DNA from: Polynucleobacter sp. GWA2_45_21 | GTDB taxonomy: Bacteria > Pseudomonadota > Gammaproteobacteria > Burkholderiales > Burkholderiaceae | Assembly (NCBI RefSeq): GCF_001830325.1 | Contig: NZ_MHZG01000001.1 | Coordinates: forward strand, 620,001 to 684,000 | Direction of reading: 5' to 3' | Length of the DNA stretch: 64,000 bases | Shown here: positions 48,399 to 59,591 of the stretch, in pieces | Layout: every line of letters starts with the position of its first letter | Numbering within the stretch: the stretch's first letter is position 1 | Position numbers and translations under genes: made by a program | Notes under the pieces: generated by a model | Told to the model about the DNA's origin: nothing | Databases searched by the model: none | What the model saw: the letters and a program-made list of their open reading frames with translations, nothing else

Positions 48399-48887
48399 TT
48401 AATCGCCAAACAACTTTTGACGAAGTTCGCGACGCTCTTGCGCCTCAAGTGAAAGATTGGCTGTTGGGCGAGCAATTAAACGGTTCAAACCAATCGGCTC
48501 ACCAGTCTCTTCACACCAACCATAATCACCGGACTCAATACGGGCCAAAGCCTGCTCCACTTTTTTCAATAGCTTGCGCTCACGATCACGAGTGCGCAAC
48601 TCGAGCGCATGCTCTTCTTCAATCGTTGCACGATCCGCAGGATCAGGAACCAAAATGTTTTCACGCAAATGCTCTGTGGTCTCAGAGGCATTTTTCAAAA
48701 TATCGTCTTTTAAGGTCAGAAGCTTTTGACGGAAAAAATCCAACTGAGCCGTATTCATATAGTCCTTTTCGGACATCTTGAGCAATTCAACTTCTGTTAA
48801 AGGGGCACCCTTAGCAGCCTTTGCACTTGCAGCCTTACTAGGTGCTTTTGCTGTAGCCGTAGATTTCGTTGGTGTTTTTACCGTCAT
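48399..48887 (-). CDS. dksA: RNA polymerase-binding factor DksA, cysteine-poor type
   Basis: A 162-residue DksA. An N-terminal Ala/Lys-rich extension (about 1-30) is followed by the coiled coil with the conserved tip [11 protein letters not shown] (Asp82 and Asp85, needed to modulate RNA polymerase with ppGpp), then the zinc-finger region. Only Cys125 of the four finger cysteines remains (CEETGEP; the other pair is replaced by SLEA). Similar Cys-poor DksA proteins exist in other Betaproteobacteria and in P. aeruginosa DksA2, which folds without zinc. It is the first of a run dksA-argB-slmA-metX-metW-ampG on this strand. Confidence 0.92.
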   Translation of the reverse strand: MTVKTPTKSTATAKAPSKAASAKAAKGAPLTEVELLKMSEKDYMNTAQLDFFRQKLLTLKDDILKNASETTEHLRENILVPDPADRATIEEEHALELRTRDRERKLLKKVEQALARIESGDYGWCEETGEPIGLNRLIARPTANLSLEAQERRELRQKLFGD

Positions 48888-48952
48888 TTCATTCTTTCCA
48901 TGGTTCTAAACCATTATTACTTCATTCTGCCAAACTTTTACCGCCCTTTTGC

Positions 48953-48970
48953 CAATATTTACCAATATTG
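48953..48970. repeat. Inverted repeat upstream of dksA
   Basis: CAATATT, four bases, AATATTG, about 65 bases upstream of the dksA start and 31 bases after the end of the CobW-like gene. It is AT-rich and short, so it could be a regulator site or chance. Confidence 0.35.
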
Positions 48971-49000
48971 ACCGTGGCGCCGGATTGTACTTGATATTTC

Positions 49001-50062
49001 CTAGGCCAAACAGCCTTCAAGCCCAGCCAGCAGGGTGTCTTTAGGTAAATCGATGCCAATAAAGACCATCCGCGTTTGCTTCGGCTCGGCACCCCAAACA
49101 CCCGCTAAATCGCTCCCCATCATCTGATGGACGCCCTGGAACACGACTTTTCGGTTACTACCCTTCACATAGAGCACACCTTTATAGCGCAACATCTTCT
49201 CTCCAAAGACCTCCAAAATACCCCCCAGGAAGTCCTCTAATTTTTTATGGTCAAAGGGTTTATCACTACGAAAAACGAAGGATTGGATGCGGTCCGTATG
49301 GCCCGCATGGCCATGATGGTCGTGACTATGGTCATGCCCACAAGTGCTGTGATCATGGTGGTCATGGCTATGATCGTGGCCACAAGTAGCGTGATCATGG
49401 TCATCTTGCTCCAAGAAGTGCGGGTCAATATCGAGCTTGGCATTCAAATTAAAGCCCTTGAGATCCAAAACAGCATCTAAAGGCACTACCCCCTTAGAAA
49501 TTCCCTGAATTGGGGCGCGAGGATTCATATGCATTAAACGATTGCGCAAAGCATCCACCTCAGCCGGCGTTACCAAATCCGTCTTAGTAATGAAGATTTG
49601 ATCGGCAAAGCCTACTTGGCGCTGCGCCTCTTCATGCTCAGTAAGCTGCTGTGGGCCATGCTTGGCATCCACAAGTGTCACCACCGCATCTAATACGTAA
49701 TGATCTGCAACATCATCATCCATAAAGAATGTTTGGGCCACCGGGCCTGGATTAGCCACACCGGTAGTCTCAATGACTACGCGATCAAAGCTAATCTTTT
49801 TATCTTTACGCTGCTCCCAAAGTGAATTGAGCGCCTCTACTAAATCGCCGCGAATAGTGCAGCAAATACAACCATTGCTCATTTGCACAATATTTTCTTG
49901 ATTGTCTTGAACCAAGATGTCGTTATCAATATTCTCTTCGCCGAATTCGTTTTCAATCACAGCAATTTTTTTGCCATGCTCCTCAGTCAAGATATGTTTG
50001 AGCAAAGTCGTTTTGCCGCTACCTAAAAAGCCTGTGAGAATTGTTACCGGAATTAACGCCAT
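49001..50062 (-). CDS. CobW/COG0523-family GTPase with His-rich metal region
   Basis: A 353-residue G3E GTPase. The ATG at 50062 is chosen over a TTG at 50077 because it gives the family start [21 protein letters not shown]. Walker A is 11-18, the metal-binding CICC (C65, C67, C68) fits the GCxCC signature, and TKTD is the guanine motif. A His/Asp-rich stretch in the middle contains two copies of a [11 protein letters not shown] unit. The C-terminal CobW domain follows. Such proteins deliver zinc or other metals (ZNG1, ZigA, YeiR) or act in nitrile hydratase or cobalamin metal loading; the His-rich loop favours zinc. Confidence 0.9.
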   Translation of the reverse strand: MALIPVTILTGFLGSGKTTLLKHILTEEHGKKIAVIENEFGEENIDNDILVQDNQENIVQMSNGCICCTIRGDLVEALNSLWEQRKDKKISFDRVVIETTGVANPGPVAQTFFMDDDVADHYVLDAVVTLVDAKHGPQQLTEHEEAQRQVGFADQIFITKTDLVTPAEVDALRNRLMHMNPRAPIQGISKGVVPLDAVLDLKGFNLNAKLDIDPHFLEQDDHDHATCGHDHSHDHHDHSTCGHDHSHDHHGHAGHTDRIQSFVFRSDKPFDHKKLEDFLGGILEVFGEKMLRYKGVLYVKGSNRKVVFQGVHQMMGSDLAGVWGAEPKQTRMVFIGIDLPKDTLLAGLEGCLA

Positions 50063-50128
50063 GATCGATCCATTCAAAATCTATAAATACATTTCCCAAA
50101 CGGGAAACCTTCTATCTTACCGAGTTCC

Positions 50129-51130
50129 TCAAGCTTTGCCAGCCTTTGCGCGAGGATGGGCTTTATCGTATGCCTGCGCTAGGTGCTGGAAATCTAAAGA
50201 GGTATAAATCTGTGTGCTGGCAATGCTGGCATGCCCCAGCATCTCTTGTACCGCCCGCAAATCTTGGGATGATTGCAATACATGACTGGCAAAGCTATGG
50301 CGCATCATGTGTGGGTGCACATGGGTTGGTAGCCCAGCCCTCATTGCCAAAGTCCGCAGACGCGCCTGCACCGTCCGAGGGGATAAACGCGCACCTGTAG
50401 CGGAAATAAATAAAGCCATCGACACATCCGCTTGCTCCAGTTGGTCACGAACCGCACGCCAGACCTTGAGAGATTGCATTGCAGGTCCACCAATCGGAAC
50501 TGAGCGGCGCTTGCCACCTTTACCCAAAACCGTTACTTCTGCTGCATCCCAATCCAACCATCCTGCAGACTCATGCTGGCGATCCTTGCTTTGCATTACA
50601 TCTACCCCCAGCAACTCAGACAGTCGTAGGCCAGAGGAATACAGCAAATCAATGATTGCTGCATCACGCACCGTTTCTAAATCTTGCTTTTCTTCAGCCT
50701 CTTTTACGGCTTGATTAACCAAGGCAAGAGCTTGCTCAACCGAAAGTGCTTTAGGCAAAGACTTCAAACGTTTGGGAGCCTTCACATCATCTACTGGATT
50801 AGCCACTAGGTTTGCAGTGACTCTTCCCGCCTGCGCATCACGACGCGCATCTTTTTCTGTGAGCCAGTCATACCAGCCGCGCCAAGCAGATAGTGCTCTA
50901 GCTATCGTGCGAGATGACTTTCCCTTTGAATGTAAGCGGCCTGCCCAGCGGCGAATATGCGCATTGGTAACTTTTAACAACTCAACGGCATCGTCCGCTG
51001 CAAACGCTTGCAGCTCACTAAGATCCATGCGGTACGCTTTAAGCGTATGCGGTGATAGCTGCCTTAATACATGCAGCTCGTGCAAATACTCTTGCACTAA
51101 GGGATGAAGATCAGCTGGTACTTGGCTCAT
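50129..51130 (-). CDS. xerC: Tyrosine recombinase XerC
   Basis: A 333-residue site-specific recombinase that resolves chromosome dimers at dif with XerD. The ATG at 51130 (MSQVPADLHP) is preferred over an in-frame start at 51220, which lies inside the DUF484 gene. The catalytic Arg is in SSGLRLSELLG, HPHMMRHSFASHVL holds His-x-x-Arg, LGHASIASTQIYTSL the His/Trp position and the nucleophile Tyr. It overlaps the DUF484 stop by 20 bases. The DUF484-xerC pair is conserved in many proteobacteria. No dif-like site was located. Confidence 0.94.
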   Translation of the reverse strand: MSQVPADLHPLVQEYLHELHVLRQLSPHTLKAYRMDLSELQAFAADDAVELLKVTNAHIRRWAGRLHSKGKSSRTIARALSAWRGWYDWLTEKDARRDAQAGRVTANLVANPVDDVKAPKRLKSLPKALSVEQALALVNQAVKEAEEKQDLETVRDAAIIDLLYSSGLRLSELLGVDVMQSKDRQHESAGWLDWDAAEVTVLGKGGKRRSVPIGGPAMQSLKVWRAVRDQLEQADVSMALFISATGARLSPRTVQARLRTLAMRAGLPTHVHPHMMRHSFASHVLQSSQDLRAVQEMLGHASIASTQIYTSLDFQHLAQAYDKAHPRAKAGKA

Positions 51131-51785
51131 AAGCTTGGATACGATCCAAAGCTGCAGCAGTAAGTTCAGCAATCTGACGCAAATAAAATGCGCCCATATC
51201 TGCAGTAAAGCGAGACTCATCTTTACTTGCTAGCAAAAGTACTGCTGGCGATTGCACCACACCAATACTCTTACCTAATGGCAAACCAATCGCCACCATG
51301 CTTTGCCACTCAGGATTAATGCTCACTTGAGTTGCCAGCAAATCAACGCTCGCTGCAGCCAGCTCTTTGGCAGAACCACATAAAGGCGTATCGACCCAAG
51401 GACCAAACGCCGTATTTGGCGAGAGAAGTTGTGCCGCCTCCACTTCAAATACTTCCGCTAAACCCGCAGTGACCGCAGACTCAACATCAGCCTTTGTATT
51501 AGCGCCCATCAGGCGCAACAACCAGGCCACTAAACTCTGTTGAGTCTTGTCATTTCGACTTCCAAAGTGCAACATCTCGCTAAGACGGCGGTTAAGTTCT
51601 TGGTTTTGCGTGCGCAACAAAGTCATCTGGCGCTCTTGCAATGAGATCGTGCGATCTTCATGTGGATGCTTCAAGCGAATTTCATTTAAGAGATTGGCAT
51701 AGCGCTCAAAGAAACCAGGGGTGGCACGCAACCACTCCGCCACCAATTCTTCTTGCTCGGCCTGCTTGGGATCTATCGCGCTCAT
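51111..51785 (-). CDS. DUF484 (GAF-like) protein
   Basis: A 224-residue protein of the DUF484 family, partly a GAF-like fold. EWLRATPGFFERYANLL at the start and HPHEDRTISLQERQ with MTLLRTQNQELNRRL match the family; the first 80 residues look helical. The function is unknown. The family is nearly always next to xerC, as here, with a 20-base overlap. Confidence 0.85.
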   Translation of the reverse strand: MSAIDPKQAEQEELVAEWLRATPGFFERYANLLNEIRLKHPHEDRTISLQERQMTLLRTQNQELNRRLSEMLHFGSRNDKTQQSLVAWLLRLMGANTKADVESAVTAGLAEVFEVEAAQLLSPNTAFGPWVDTPLCGSAKELAAASVDLLATQVSINPEWQSMVAIGLPLGKSIGVVQSPAVLLLASKDESRFTADMGAFYLRQIAELTAAALDRIQAYEPSTS

Positions 51786-51820
51786 GTATGTCTTTCTCGC
51801 TTATTTTCTGATTTAACTTT

Positions 51821-53293
51821 TTAGCTCAGCTTCTTACGTAGCAACTCATTCACCTGACCTGGATTGGCTTTACCCTGTGAGGCTTTCATGATCTGACCCA
51901 CCAAAGCATTAAATGCTTTTTCTTTGCCAGAGCGGAACTCTTCAACTGACTTCTCGTTAGCGGCCAATACTTTATCAATCATGGCCTCAAGCTCACCACT
52001 ATCGCTAATCTGCTTTAAACCTTTAGCGTCAATCACTTGATCAACAGTGCTAATTGGCTTGCCTGAAACAGCCTCTTCCCACAGAATCGCAAAGATATCT
52101 TTTGCAATTTTGTTAGAGATGGTGCCATCTGCTACGCGAGTTAATAGCGGGGCTAAATGTTCTGCCTTTAGTGGTGCATCTGCAGTAGCAATGCCGGCGC
52201 GATTGAGTGATGAGGCAAACTCACCCGCAATGAGGTTGGCTGCAGCCTTTGCCAGCGGCTTACCAACAATAGCCAAAAGTTCTTCAAATACTTTAGCGGT
52301 ATCTCGATCTTGCGTGAGCAATTGCGTATCGTAGGCACTTAAACCAAACTCGCCTTGCCATTGTTCACGGAGCTGGGCTGGGAGAGCAGGCATCTTGCTA
52401 CGCACATCAGCAATCCATGCATCATCAATGACTACCGGCAATAAATCGGGATCTGGAAAATAGCGGTAGTCGTTTGCATCCTCTTTACTTCGCATGCTGC
52501 GAGTTTCTTGGCGATCGGGATCGTAAAGGCGAGTTTCTTGCACGACTTTGCCGCCATCTTCAATTAATTCAATTTGACGACGCACTTCATATTGAATCGC
52601 TTCCTCTAAAAAGCGGAAGGAATTTAGGTTCTTAATCTCGCAGCGGGTACCAAATTCTTTTTGACCCACTGGTCGAACGGATACGTTGGCATCACAACGG
52701 AAGGAGCCTTCTTGCATATTGCCATCACACACACCCAACCAAACAACTAGTGTGTGGAGTGCTTTGGCATAAGCCACTGCTTCAGCAGCACTACGCATCA
52801 CTGGCTCAGTCACAATTTCTAACAACGGTGTGCCAGCACGATTTAAATCGATACCACTGGATGCTTCGCCATGCGGCCCTAAGAAGCCCTCCTCATGAAC
52901 TGACTTACCTGCGTCCTCTTCCATGTGGGCGCGCGTGAGCTCAACTACCTTGACTTGATCGCCGACTAATATTTCCAGATGGCCGCCCACAACCACCGGA
53001 AGATCCATCTGACTAATTTGGTATCCCTTTGGCAAGTCGGGGTAAAAATAGTTCTTGCGGGCAAAAATACTTGCAGGCGTAATCTTGGCATTGACTGCCA
53101 AACCAAAACGAATGGCATGCTCAACTGCCTGACGATTTAATACTGGCAAAACACCAGGTAAGGCCAGGTCAACTGCACAAGCTTGGGTATTAGGGCCAGC
53201 ACCAAAGCGCGTACTTGCGCCACTGAAAATTTTCGATTGCGTTTGAAGCTGTGCGTGAGTCTCTAGACCAATAACGATTTCCCATTGCATCAT
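51821..53293 (-). CDS. gatB: Asp-tRNA(Asn)/Glu-tRNA(Gln) amidotransferase subunit B
   Basis: A 490-residue subunit that phosphorylates the mischarged Glu or Asp on tRNA and passes ammonia to make Gln-tRNA or Asn-tRNA. The ATG at 53293 ([16 protein letters not shown]) overlaps the gatA stop as ATGA; an upstream in-frame start at 53323 is inside gatA and rejected. [16 protein letters not shown] and CDANVSVRP are the conserved ATP-site blocks, and the C-terminal YqeY-like tail domain is present. It is the last gene of gatCAB. Confidence 0.95.
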   Translation of the reverse strand: MMQWEIVIGLETHAQLQTQSKIFSGASTRFGAGPNTQACAVDLALPGVLPVLNRQAVEHAIRFGLAVNAKITPASIFARKNYFYPDLPKGYQISQMDLPVVVGGHLEILVGDQVKVVELTRAHMEEDAGKSVHEEGFLGPHGEASSGIDLNRAGTPLLEIVTEPVMRSAAEAVAYAKALHTLVVWLGVCDGNMQEGSFRCDANVSVRPVGQKEFGTRCEIKNLNSFRFLEEAIQYEVRRQIELIEDGGKVVQETRLYDPDRQETRSMRSKEDANDYRYFPDPDLLPVVIDDAWIADVRSKMPALPAQLREQWQGEFGLSAYDTQLLTQDRDTAKVFEELLAIVGKPLAKAAANLIAGEFASSLNRAGIATADAPLKAEHLAPLLTRVADGTISNKIAKDIFAILWEEAVSGKPISTVDQVIDAKGLKQISDSGELEAMIDKVLAANEKSVEEFRSGKEKAFNALVGQIMKASQGKANPGQVNELLRKKLS

Positions 53294-54803
53294 GCCACCT
53301 CGCTTGCTTGACGCAAATGCCAATCAGTACTTTGTTGATATTGATGCGCCACCTGAAGTAAGCGCGCCTCAGAAAAATAATTACCAATAAGCTGCATGCC
53401 AATTGGTAAATTATTTGAACTAAACCCACATGGGGCGCTCATTGCTGGCAACCCTGCTAAGTTTGTTGAGAGCGTGTAAATATCTTCTAAATACATCTGC
53501 ACTGGGTCTTTTGATTTTTCACCTAAACGCCATGCAACATCTGGCGCTACTGGTCCTAAGATGACATCGCACTTTTCAAATGCTGCCTGAAAGTCCGCCG
53601 CAATAATGCGACGAATTTTTTGGGCTTGCAGGTAATACGCATCGTAATAACCATGACAAAGCACATAGGTGCCAACTAAGATGCGACGCTTTACTTCTGC
53701 GCCAAAACCTTCAGTACGTGACTTCTTATACATATCAGATAAATCACGATATTCATTTGCGCGGTGTCCGTAACGCACACCATCAAAGCGACTCAAATTA
53801 CTTGAGGCTTCAGCTGGGGCTAAAACGTAATAGACAGGAATAGATAACTTGGTTTTAGGCAAACTCACGTCCACAAGCTGTGCACCTAAGTCTTGCAATG
53901 CTTTTGCAGCAGCATTAACGGCATTAGCTACTTCCAGCGCGAGACCTTCTGCAAAGAATTCTTTTGGCAATCCAACTCGCAAGCCTTCTAAAGGTTTTGC
54001 TGGATTAGAGGCGCCTTCTTTCCAATTCTGTGTGAGATAGCGTCCGTAGTCCTCGCCAGAGTCAGCGAGAGAGGTGGAGTCACGCGGATCGTGGGAAGAC
54101 ATTGCGGAAAGCAATAGAGCGCAGTCCTCAGCGCTCTTGCCCATGGGGCCTGCCTGATCTAAGGAAGATGCGTAGGCAATCATCCCGTATCGAGATACGC
54201 GCCCGTAACTTGGCTTAATCCCAGTCAGCCCACAAAAAGCGGCCGGCTGACGTATTGAGCCACCAGTATCTGTGCCTGTTGCAATCGGAGCTAGTCCAGC
54301 TGCCACGGCCGCTGCAGAACCTCCAGAAGAACCACCAGCAACATATTCTGAATTCCAAGGATTTAAGACTGGCCCATAGGCTGAATTTTCATTAGAGGAG
54401 CCCATAGCGAACTCATCCATATTGGTCTTGCCAAGGCAAACCATACCGGCACCATTGGGGTTGATTTCATCTGGAATTCCAAGATTAGAAACTACCGTTG
54501 CATCAAATGGACTAAGGTAACCCTCGAGCATTTTGGATGCTGCAGTGGACCTCCATCCGCGCGTAACAAACACATCTTTGTGAGCTACGGGAATGCCAGT
54601 CAGCTTTCCGCCTTTTCCAGAGGACAATAAGGCATCTGCTTTAGAGGCTTGCTCTAAACTTAAGTGAGCACTTACATCAAGATATGCATTCCAGCGTTTT
54701 CCAGCCTCAATACGCTCCAGAAAGTACTTGGTCAGCTCAGTGCTAGAGACCTCTTTAGCGGCCAATGCTTTTGCCATTAAGGCAATGGAGGTTTGGTGCC
54801 AGC

Positions 54804-54807
<4 letters not shown>
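53290..54807 (-). CDS. gatA: Asp-tRNA(Asn)/Glu-tRNA(Gln) amidotransferase subunit A
   Basis: A 505-residue amidase-signature glutaminase that supplies ammonia to GatB. The Ser-cis-Ser-Lys triad lies in [12 protein letters not shown] (Lys) and [15 protein letters not shown] (Ser block), with [14 protein letters not shown] following. Its last bases overlap gatB and its start overlaps the gatC stop by 4 bases. With GatB and GatC it implies indirect Gln-tRNA and/or Asn-tRNA synthesis. Confidence 0.96.
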
Positions 54808-56203
<1,396 letters not shown>

Positions 56204-56227
56204 TTGACTTAAACGTCGACTAGGGAA

Positions 56228-57154
56228 TTGCAACATAGCGCTCCTCCACTTTTCAGACAAGGCGTTCCGGCTTTAGTAAAACTGATTGTCTGTCTATCGA
56301 TCAGCATCGCATTGATGTTGATCGATTTTCGCTTTAAGGCACTGGATCCAATTCGCAGTAACGTCAATTGGTTGTTGCGTCCACTCGAGTATGTGATGAT
56401 GATGCCGCGTAATGCATATGAAGCAACATCAGAATATTTCACCAGCCGCGGAACGCTTGATAAAGAAAATCAAGAAATGAAAGTGCGGCAAGCAGAACTC
56501 TCTTTGCTCGCCAATCAATCAGAATTTCTTCTTGTAGAAAATCAAAACCTGCGACAGTTAATGGACCTGCAAAAGCAAGTGCCATTCAAAACATTGCCTG
56601 TGGAAATTTTATTTAATCCACCCAATCCGATTTCTCAGCGCATTGTGATTAATCGCGGAAGTAATGATGGCCTCAAACTAGGCAACCCCATCGCCAATGA
56701 TTCCGGAATCCTTGGTCAGGTAGTGCGCCTGTACGACAACTCCGCTGAAGTTTCTCTGCTGGAGGATCGTGACTTTGCCGTCCCTGTACAAGTAGCACGC
56801 AATGGCTTGAGAGCTGCAGTATTCGGCGCAGGACGGGGCAACCCCCTTGAGCTTCGCTATCTACCGGTAGCAAGTGACTTAGAAGTCGGTGATGTGCTCA
56901 TTACCTCTGGTATCGATGGCGTTTATCCGCCTGGCTTTGCAGTGGCAGTGATTAGCCGGATCGAGCGCAATGCCGACAAAAACTCTTCTAATGTATTTTG
57001 CGTACCGGCAGCACCAGTCAATCGCTATCGCCAGGCCCTTGCCCTTCTCTATGATCCGCAATGGGATGCTAAGGCGTCTATCGCCACCAAGCCCGGTGCG
57101 CCACTGACCAATACTCCAGGTCGCCGCCAAACTCGTGCGCGAGGCATGCAATGA
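56228..57154 (+). CDS. mreC: Rod shape-determining protein MreC
   Basis: A 308-residue bitopic protein that couples MreB to PBP2 in the periplasm. One membrane helix lies near 17-35 (LIVCLSISIALMLIDF), then a coiled coil (about 70-115) and the beta-barrel domain (VVRLYDNSAEVSLLEDRDF). The start is a TTG at 56228 giving MQHSAPPLFRQG, like other betaproteobacterial MreC; the AGGGAA is very close to it. The stop overlaps the mreD start by 4 bases. Confidence 0.92.
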   Translation: MQHSAPPLFRQGVPALVKLIVCLSISIALMLIDFRFKALDPIRSNVNWLLRPLEYVMMMPRNAYEATSEYFTSRGTLDKENQEMKVRQAELSLLANQSEFLLVENQNLRQLMDLQKQVPFKTLPVEILFNPPNPISQRIVINRGSNDGLKLGNPIANDSGILGQVVRLYDNSAEVSLLEDRDFAVPVQVARNGLRAAVFGAGRGNPLELRYLPVASDLEVGDVLITSGIDGVYPPGFAVAVISRIERNADKNSSNVFCVPAAPVNRYRQALALLYDPQWDAKASIATKPGAPLTNTPGRRQTRARGMQ

Positions 57155-57675
57155 TTGACTTTCAAAGCGGCTATATTCTGCGTCCGGTCAATCCGGTCTT
57201 TATCTATTTCAGCTTGTTTTGTGCGTTGCTGCTAAACCTATTGCCTATTGGTAACTATGATTGGGTTCCTGACTGGCTCATTATTTGCACCGTTTTTTGG
57301 AATATCCACCAGCATCGATATGTGGGCGTGATCATTGCCTTCATTCTTGGTCTACTAATGGATGTTCACAACTCTGATCTTTTGGGTCTTCATGCATTTA
57401 GCTATTCATTGGTGGCTTACATTGCCATATCTTGGCATCGACGAATCATCGCCCTGCCAGTGCTAACGCAAGCCCTACATCTTTTACCAATCTTTTTATT
57501 GGTTTCTTTGTTTCCAGTGCTGGCCCATTGGCTCTTAAGTGGTGAAGTCTATTGGTGGGCACTTACTGGAGCTATTCAGGCTCTCATTGAAGGGCTCCTA
57601 TGGCCCATAGCAACACGTATCCTGCTATCACCTCAACGTCGACCAATTGACGTTGATCACAATCGTCCGCTTTAA
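57151..57675 (+). CDS. mreD: Rod shape-determining protein MreD
   Basis: A 174-residue multi-pass membrane protein of the MreD family with about five hydrophobic segments (for example FIYFSLFCALLLNLLPI and YVGVIIAFILGLLMDV). GLLMDVHNSDLLGLHAF is the conserved block. It is part of the elongasome, with overlaps or short gaps to mreC (4-base overlap) and mrdA (8 bases). Confidence 0.9.
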   Translation: MIDFQSGYILRPVNPVFIYFSLFCALLLNLLPIGNYDWVPDWLIICTVFWNIHQHRYVGVIIAFILGLLMDVHNSDLLGLHAFSYSLVAYIAISWHRRIIALPVLTQALHLLPIFLLVSLFPVLAHWLLSGEVYWWALTGAIQALIEGLLWPIATRILLSPQRRPIDVDHNRPL

Positions 57676-57683
57676 CGCGTCAC

Positions 57684-59591
57684 ATGGTTTCTTTTAAAAA
57701 ACCAAATCTCGATTCGTTTCAAGAGCGCATTCATATTGCGACCTTGTTTGTTACTTTTTGCTTCCTATTGCTAATTACGCGATTGGTTTGGTTGCAACTA
57801 GTCAGTCACGGTAAATACGCCCTATTAGCAGAGAACAATCGCATTGCCCTAGTTCCAGCACCAGCCAATCGGGGCCTCCTCATAGACCGCAATGGAATCG
57901 TGATTGGTAGAAACTATTCAGCGCTGACTCTAGATGTCAATGCTGAAGAAGTTAAAGGCAATGTTGATGATCTGATCGATGAACTCTCCCAAATTGTGCT
58001 GATTTCTCCTAGAGACCGTCGAAATTTCAAGCGCTCACTTGAAGATTCTCGAAAAATGGGTACATTTCCGCTTAGATCGATGCTTACCGAGGCCGAAACA
58101 GCCAGATTTATGGCTAATCGCTATCGATTTCCTGGTGTTGAGATCCGCGCCCGTAGCTTCCGAGAGTACCCCTATAACGAATTAGCATCCCATTTAATTG
58201 GCTATATCGGGCGCGTTTCTCAAAAAGACAAAGAGAAAATGCAGGTGGAAATTGAGAACTCCAAAGCAGATGATCCGGATGCTTTGCAGACTTCTTTTTT
58301 GCCGGGCATTCAATACGTTGGAAAAATTGGCCTAGAGCAAAGCTATGAATCGGTTCTTCGCGGAGTGCCAGGATATGACCAGGTAGAAATTACTGCAGGA
58401 GGCAAACCAGTACGCACACTCTCTAGCTCACCTTCAATACCCGGAAAAAATGTGGTGCTGTCAGTTGATATCAAACTGCAATATTTAGTAGAGCAGCTCT
58501 ACGGAAATTTCCGCGGTGCATTTGTAGCGATTGAACCTGAGACTGGCGATATCCTAGCCTTTGTATCGAAGCCCAACTTCAATCCAAATGACTTTGTTGA
58601 GGGTATTGATTCGGTGACGTGGAAAGAGCTGAATGAATCCCCACAAAAGCCACTCTATAACCGCCCGCTAAAAGGAATTTATCCACCGGGTTCTACATAT
58701 AAACCATTTATGGCGCTCGCAGCTTTAGAAACTAAAAAGCGCACACCATCACAGTCAATCTCTGACCCGGGTTATTTTGAATTTGGTAATCACACCTTCC
58801 GTGATGATAAAAAAGGTGGGCACGGTATCGTTGATATGCAAAAGTCCATTGTTGAATCTTGCGATACTTACTATTACTTGTTAGCTCGCGATATGGGCGT
58901 CAACATGATGCATGACTTTATGAAGCCGTTTGGTTTTGGGCAAATCACTGGCATCGATTTGCAAGGTGAATCCAAGGGCGTTCTTCCATCCACTGAATGG
59001 AAGAAAAACACTTTCAAAAAACCAGAGCAGCAAAAATGGTACGAAGGTGAAACAATTTCTTTGGGCATTGGTCAGGGATATAACGCATTTACCATTTTGC
59101 AACTGGCTCATGCCATGGCAAACCTCGCTAACAATGGCATTGTGATGAAGCCGCATCTAGTGAAGGCAATTGAAGATCCGTTTACAAGAAATCGTACGCT
59201 CACAACCCCAAAAGAAAGTTATCGCATTGACCTGGTTCCTGAGAATATTGAGACCATCAAAAAGGCCATGGTTGAAGTGAATATTTCTGGAACCTCTGCT
59301 TCTGTTTTTAAAGGAACAGGTTATCAAGCTGGGGGAAAAACTGGAACGGCACAAGTGTTTAGTTTGAACTCAAAAGAGTATCACCACGGATCTACAGCAG
59401 AATTTTTGCGAGACCATGCTTTGTATGTAGCTTTTGCACCCGCAGATAAACCTACGATTGTGATTGCAATGGTTGTTGAGAACGCTGGATTTGGAGCGCA
59501 GCATGCTGCGCCGATTGCACGTAAAGCGCTTGATTTTTATCTTGAAGGTAAATGGCCCAAGGAGATTCCTGAATGGAAAAGAGCGCCATAG
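57684..59591 (+). CDS. mrdA: Penicillin-binding protein 2
   Basis: A 635-residue transpeptidase of cell elongation. One N-terminal membrane helix (about 18-36) is followed by the PBP dimerisation domain and the transpeptidase domain. The active Ser337 is in PPGSTYKPF (SxxK), the second motif is SCD in VESCDTYYY, and KTGT starts at 552. It crosslinks peptidoglycan made by RodA. The last 19 bases overlap the rodA start. Confidence 0.96.
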   Translation: MVSFKKPNLDSFQERIHIATLFVTFCFLLLITRLVWLQLVSHGKYALLAENNRIALVPAPANRGLLIDRNGIVIGRNYSALTLDVNAEEVKGNVDDLIDELSQIVLISPRDRRNFKRSLEDSRKMGTFPLRSMLTEAETARFMANRYRFPGVEIRARSFREYPYNELASHLIGYIGRVSQKDKEKMQVEIENSKADDPDALQTSFLPGIQYVGKIGLEQSYESVLRGVPGYDQVEITAGGKPVRTLSSSPSIPGKNVVLSVDIKLQYLVEQLYGNFRGAFVAIEPETGDILAFVSKPNFNPNDFVEGIDSVTWKELNESPQKPLYNRPLKGIYPPGSTYKPFMALAALETKKRTPSQSISDPGYFEFGNHTFRDDKKGGHGIVDMQKSIVESCDTYYYLLARDMGVNMMHDFMKPFGFGQITGIDLQGESKGVLPSTEWKKNTFKKPEQQKWYEGETISLGIGQGYNAFTILQLAHAMANLANNGIVMKPHLVKAIEDPFTRNRTLTTPKESYRIDLVPENIETIKKAMVEVNISGTSASVFKGTGYQAGGKTGTAQVFSLNSKEYHHGSTAEFLRDHALYVAFAPADKPTIVIAMVVENAGFGAQHAAPIARKALDFYLEGKWPKEIPEWKRAP

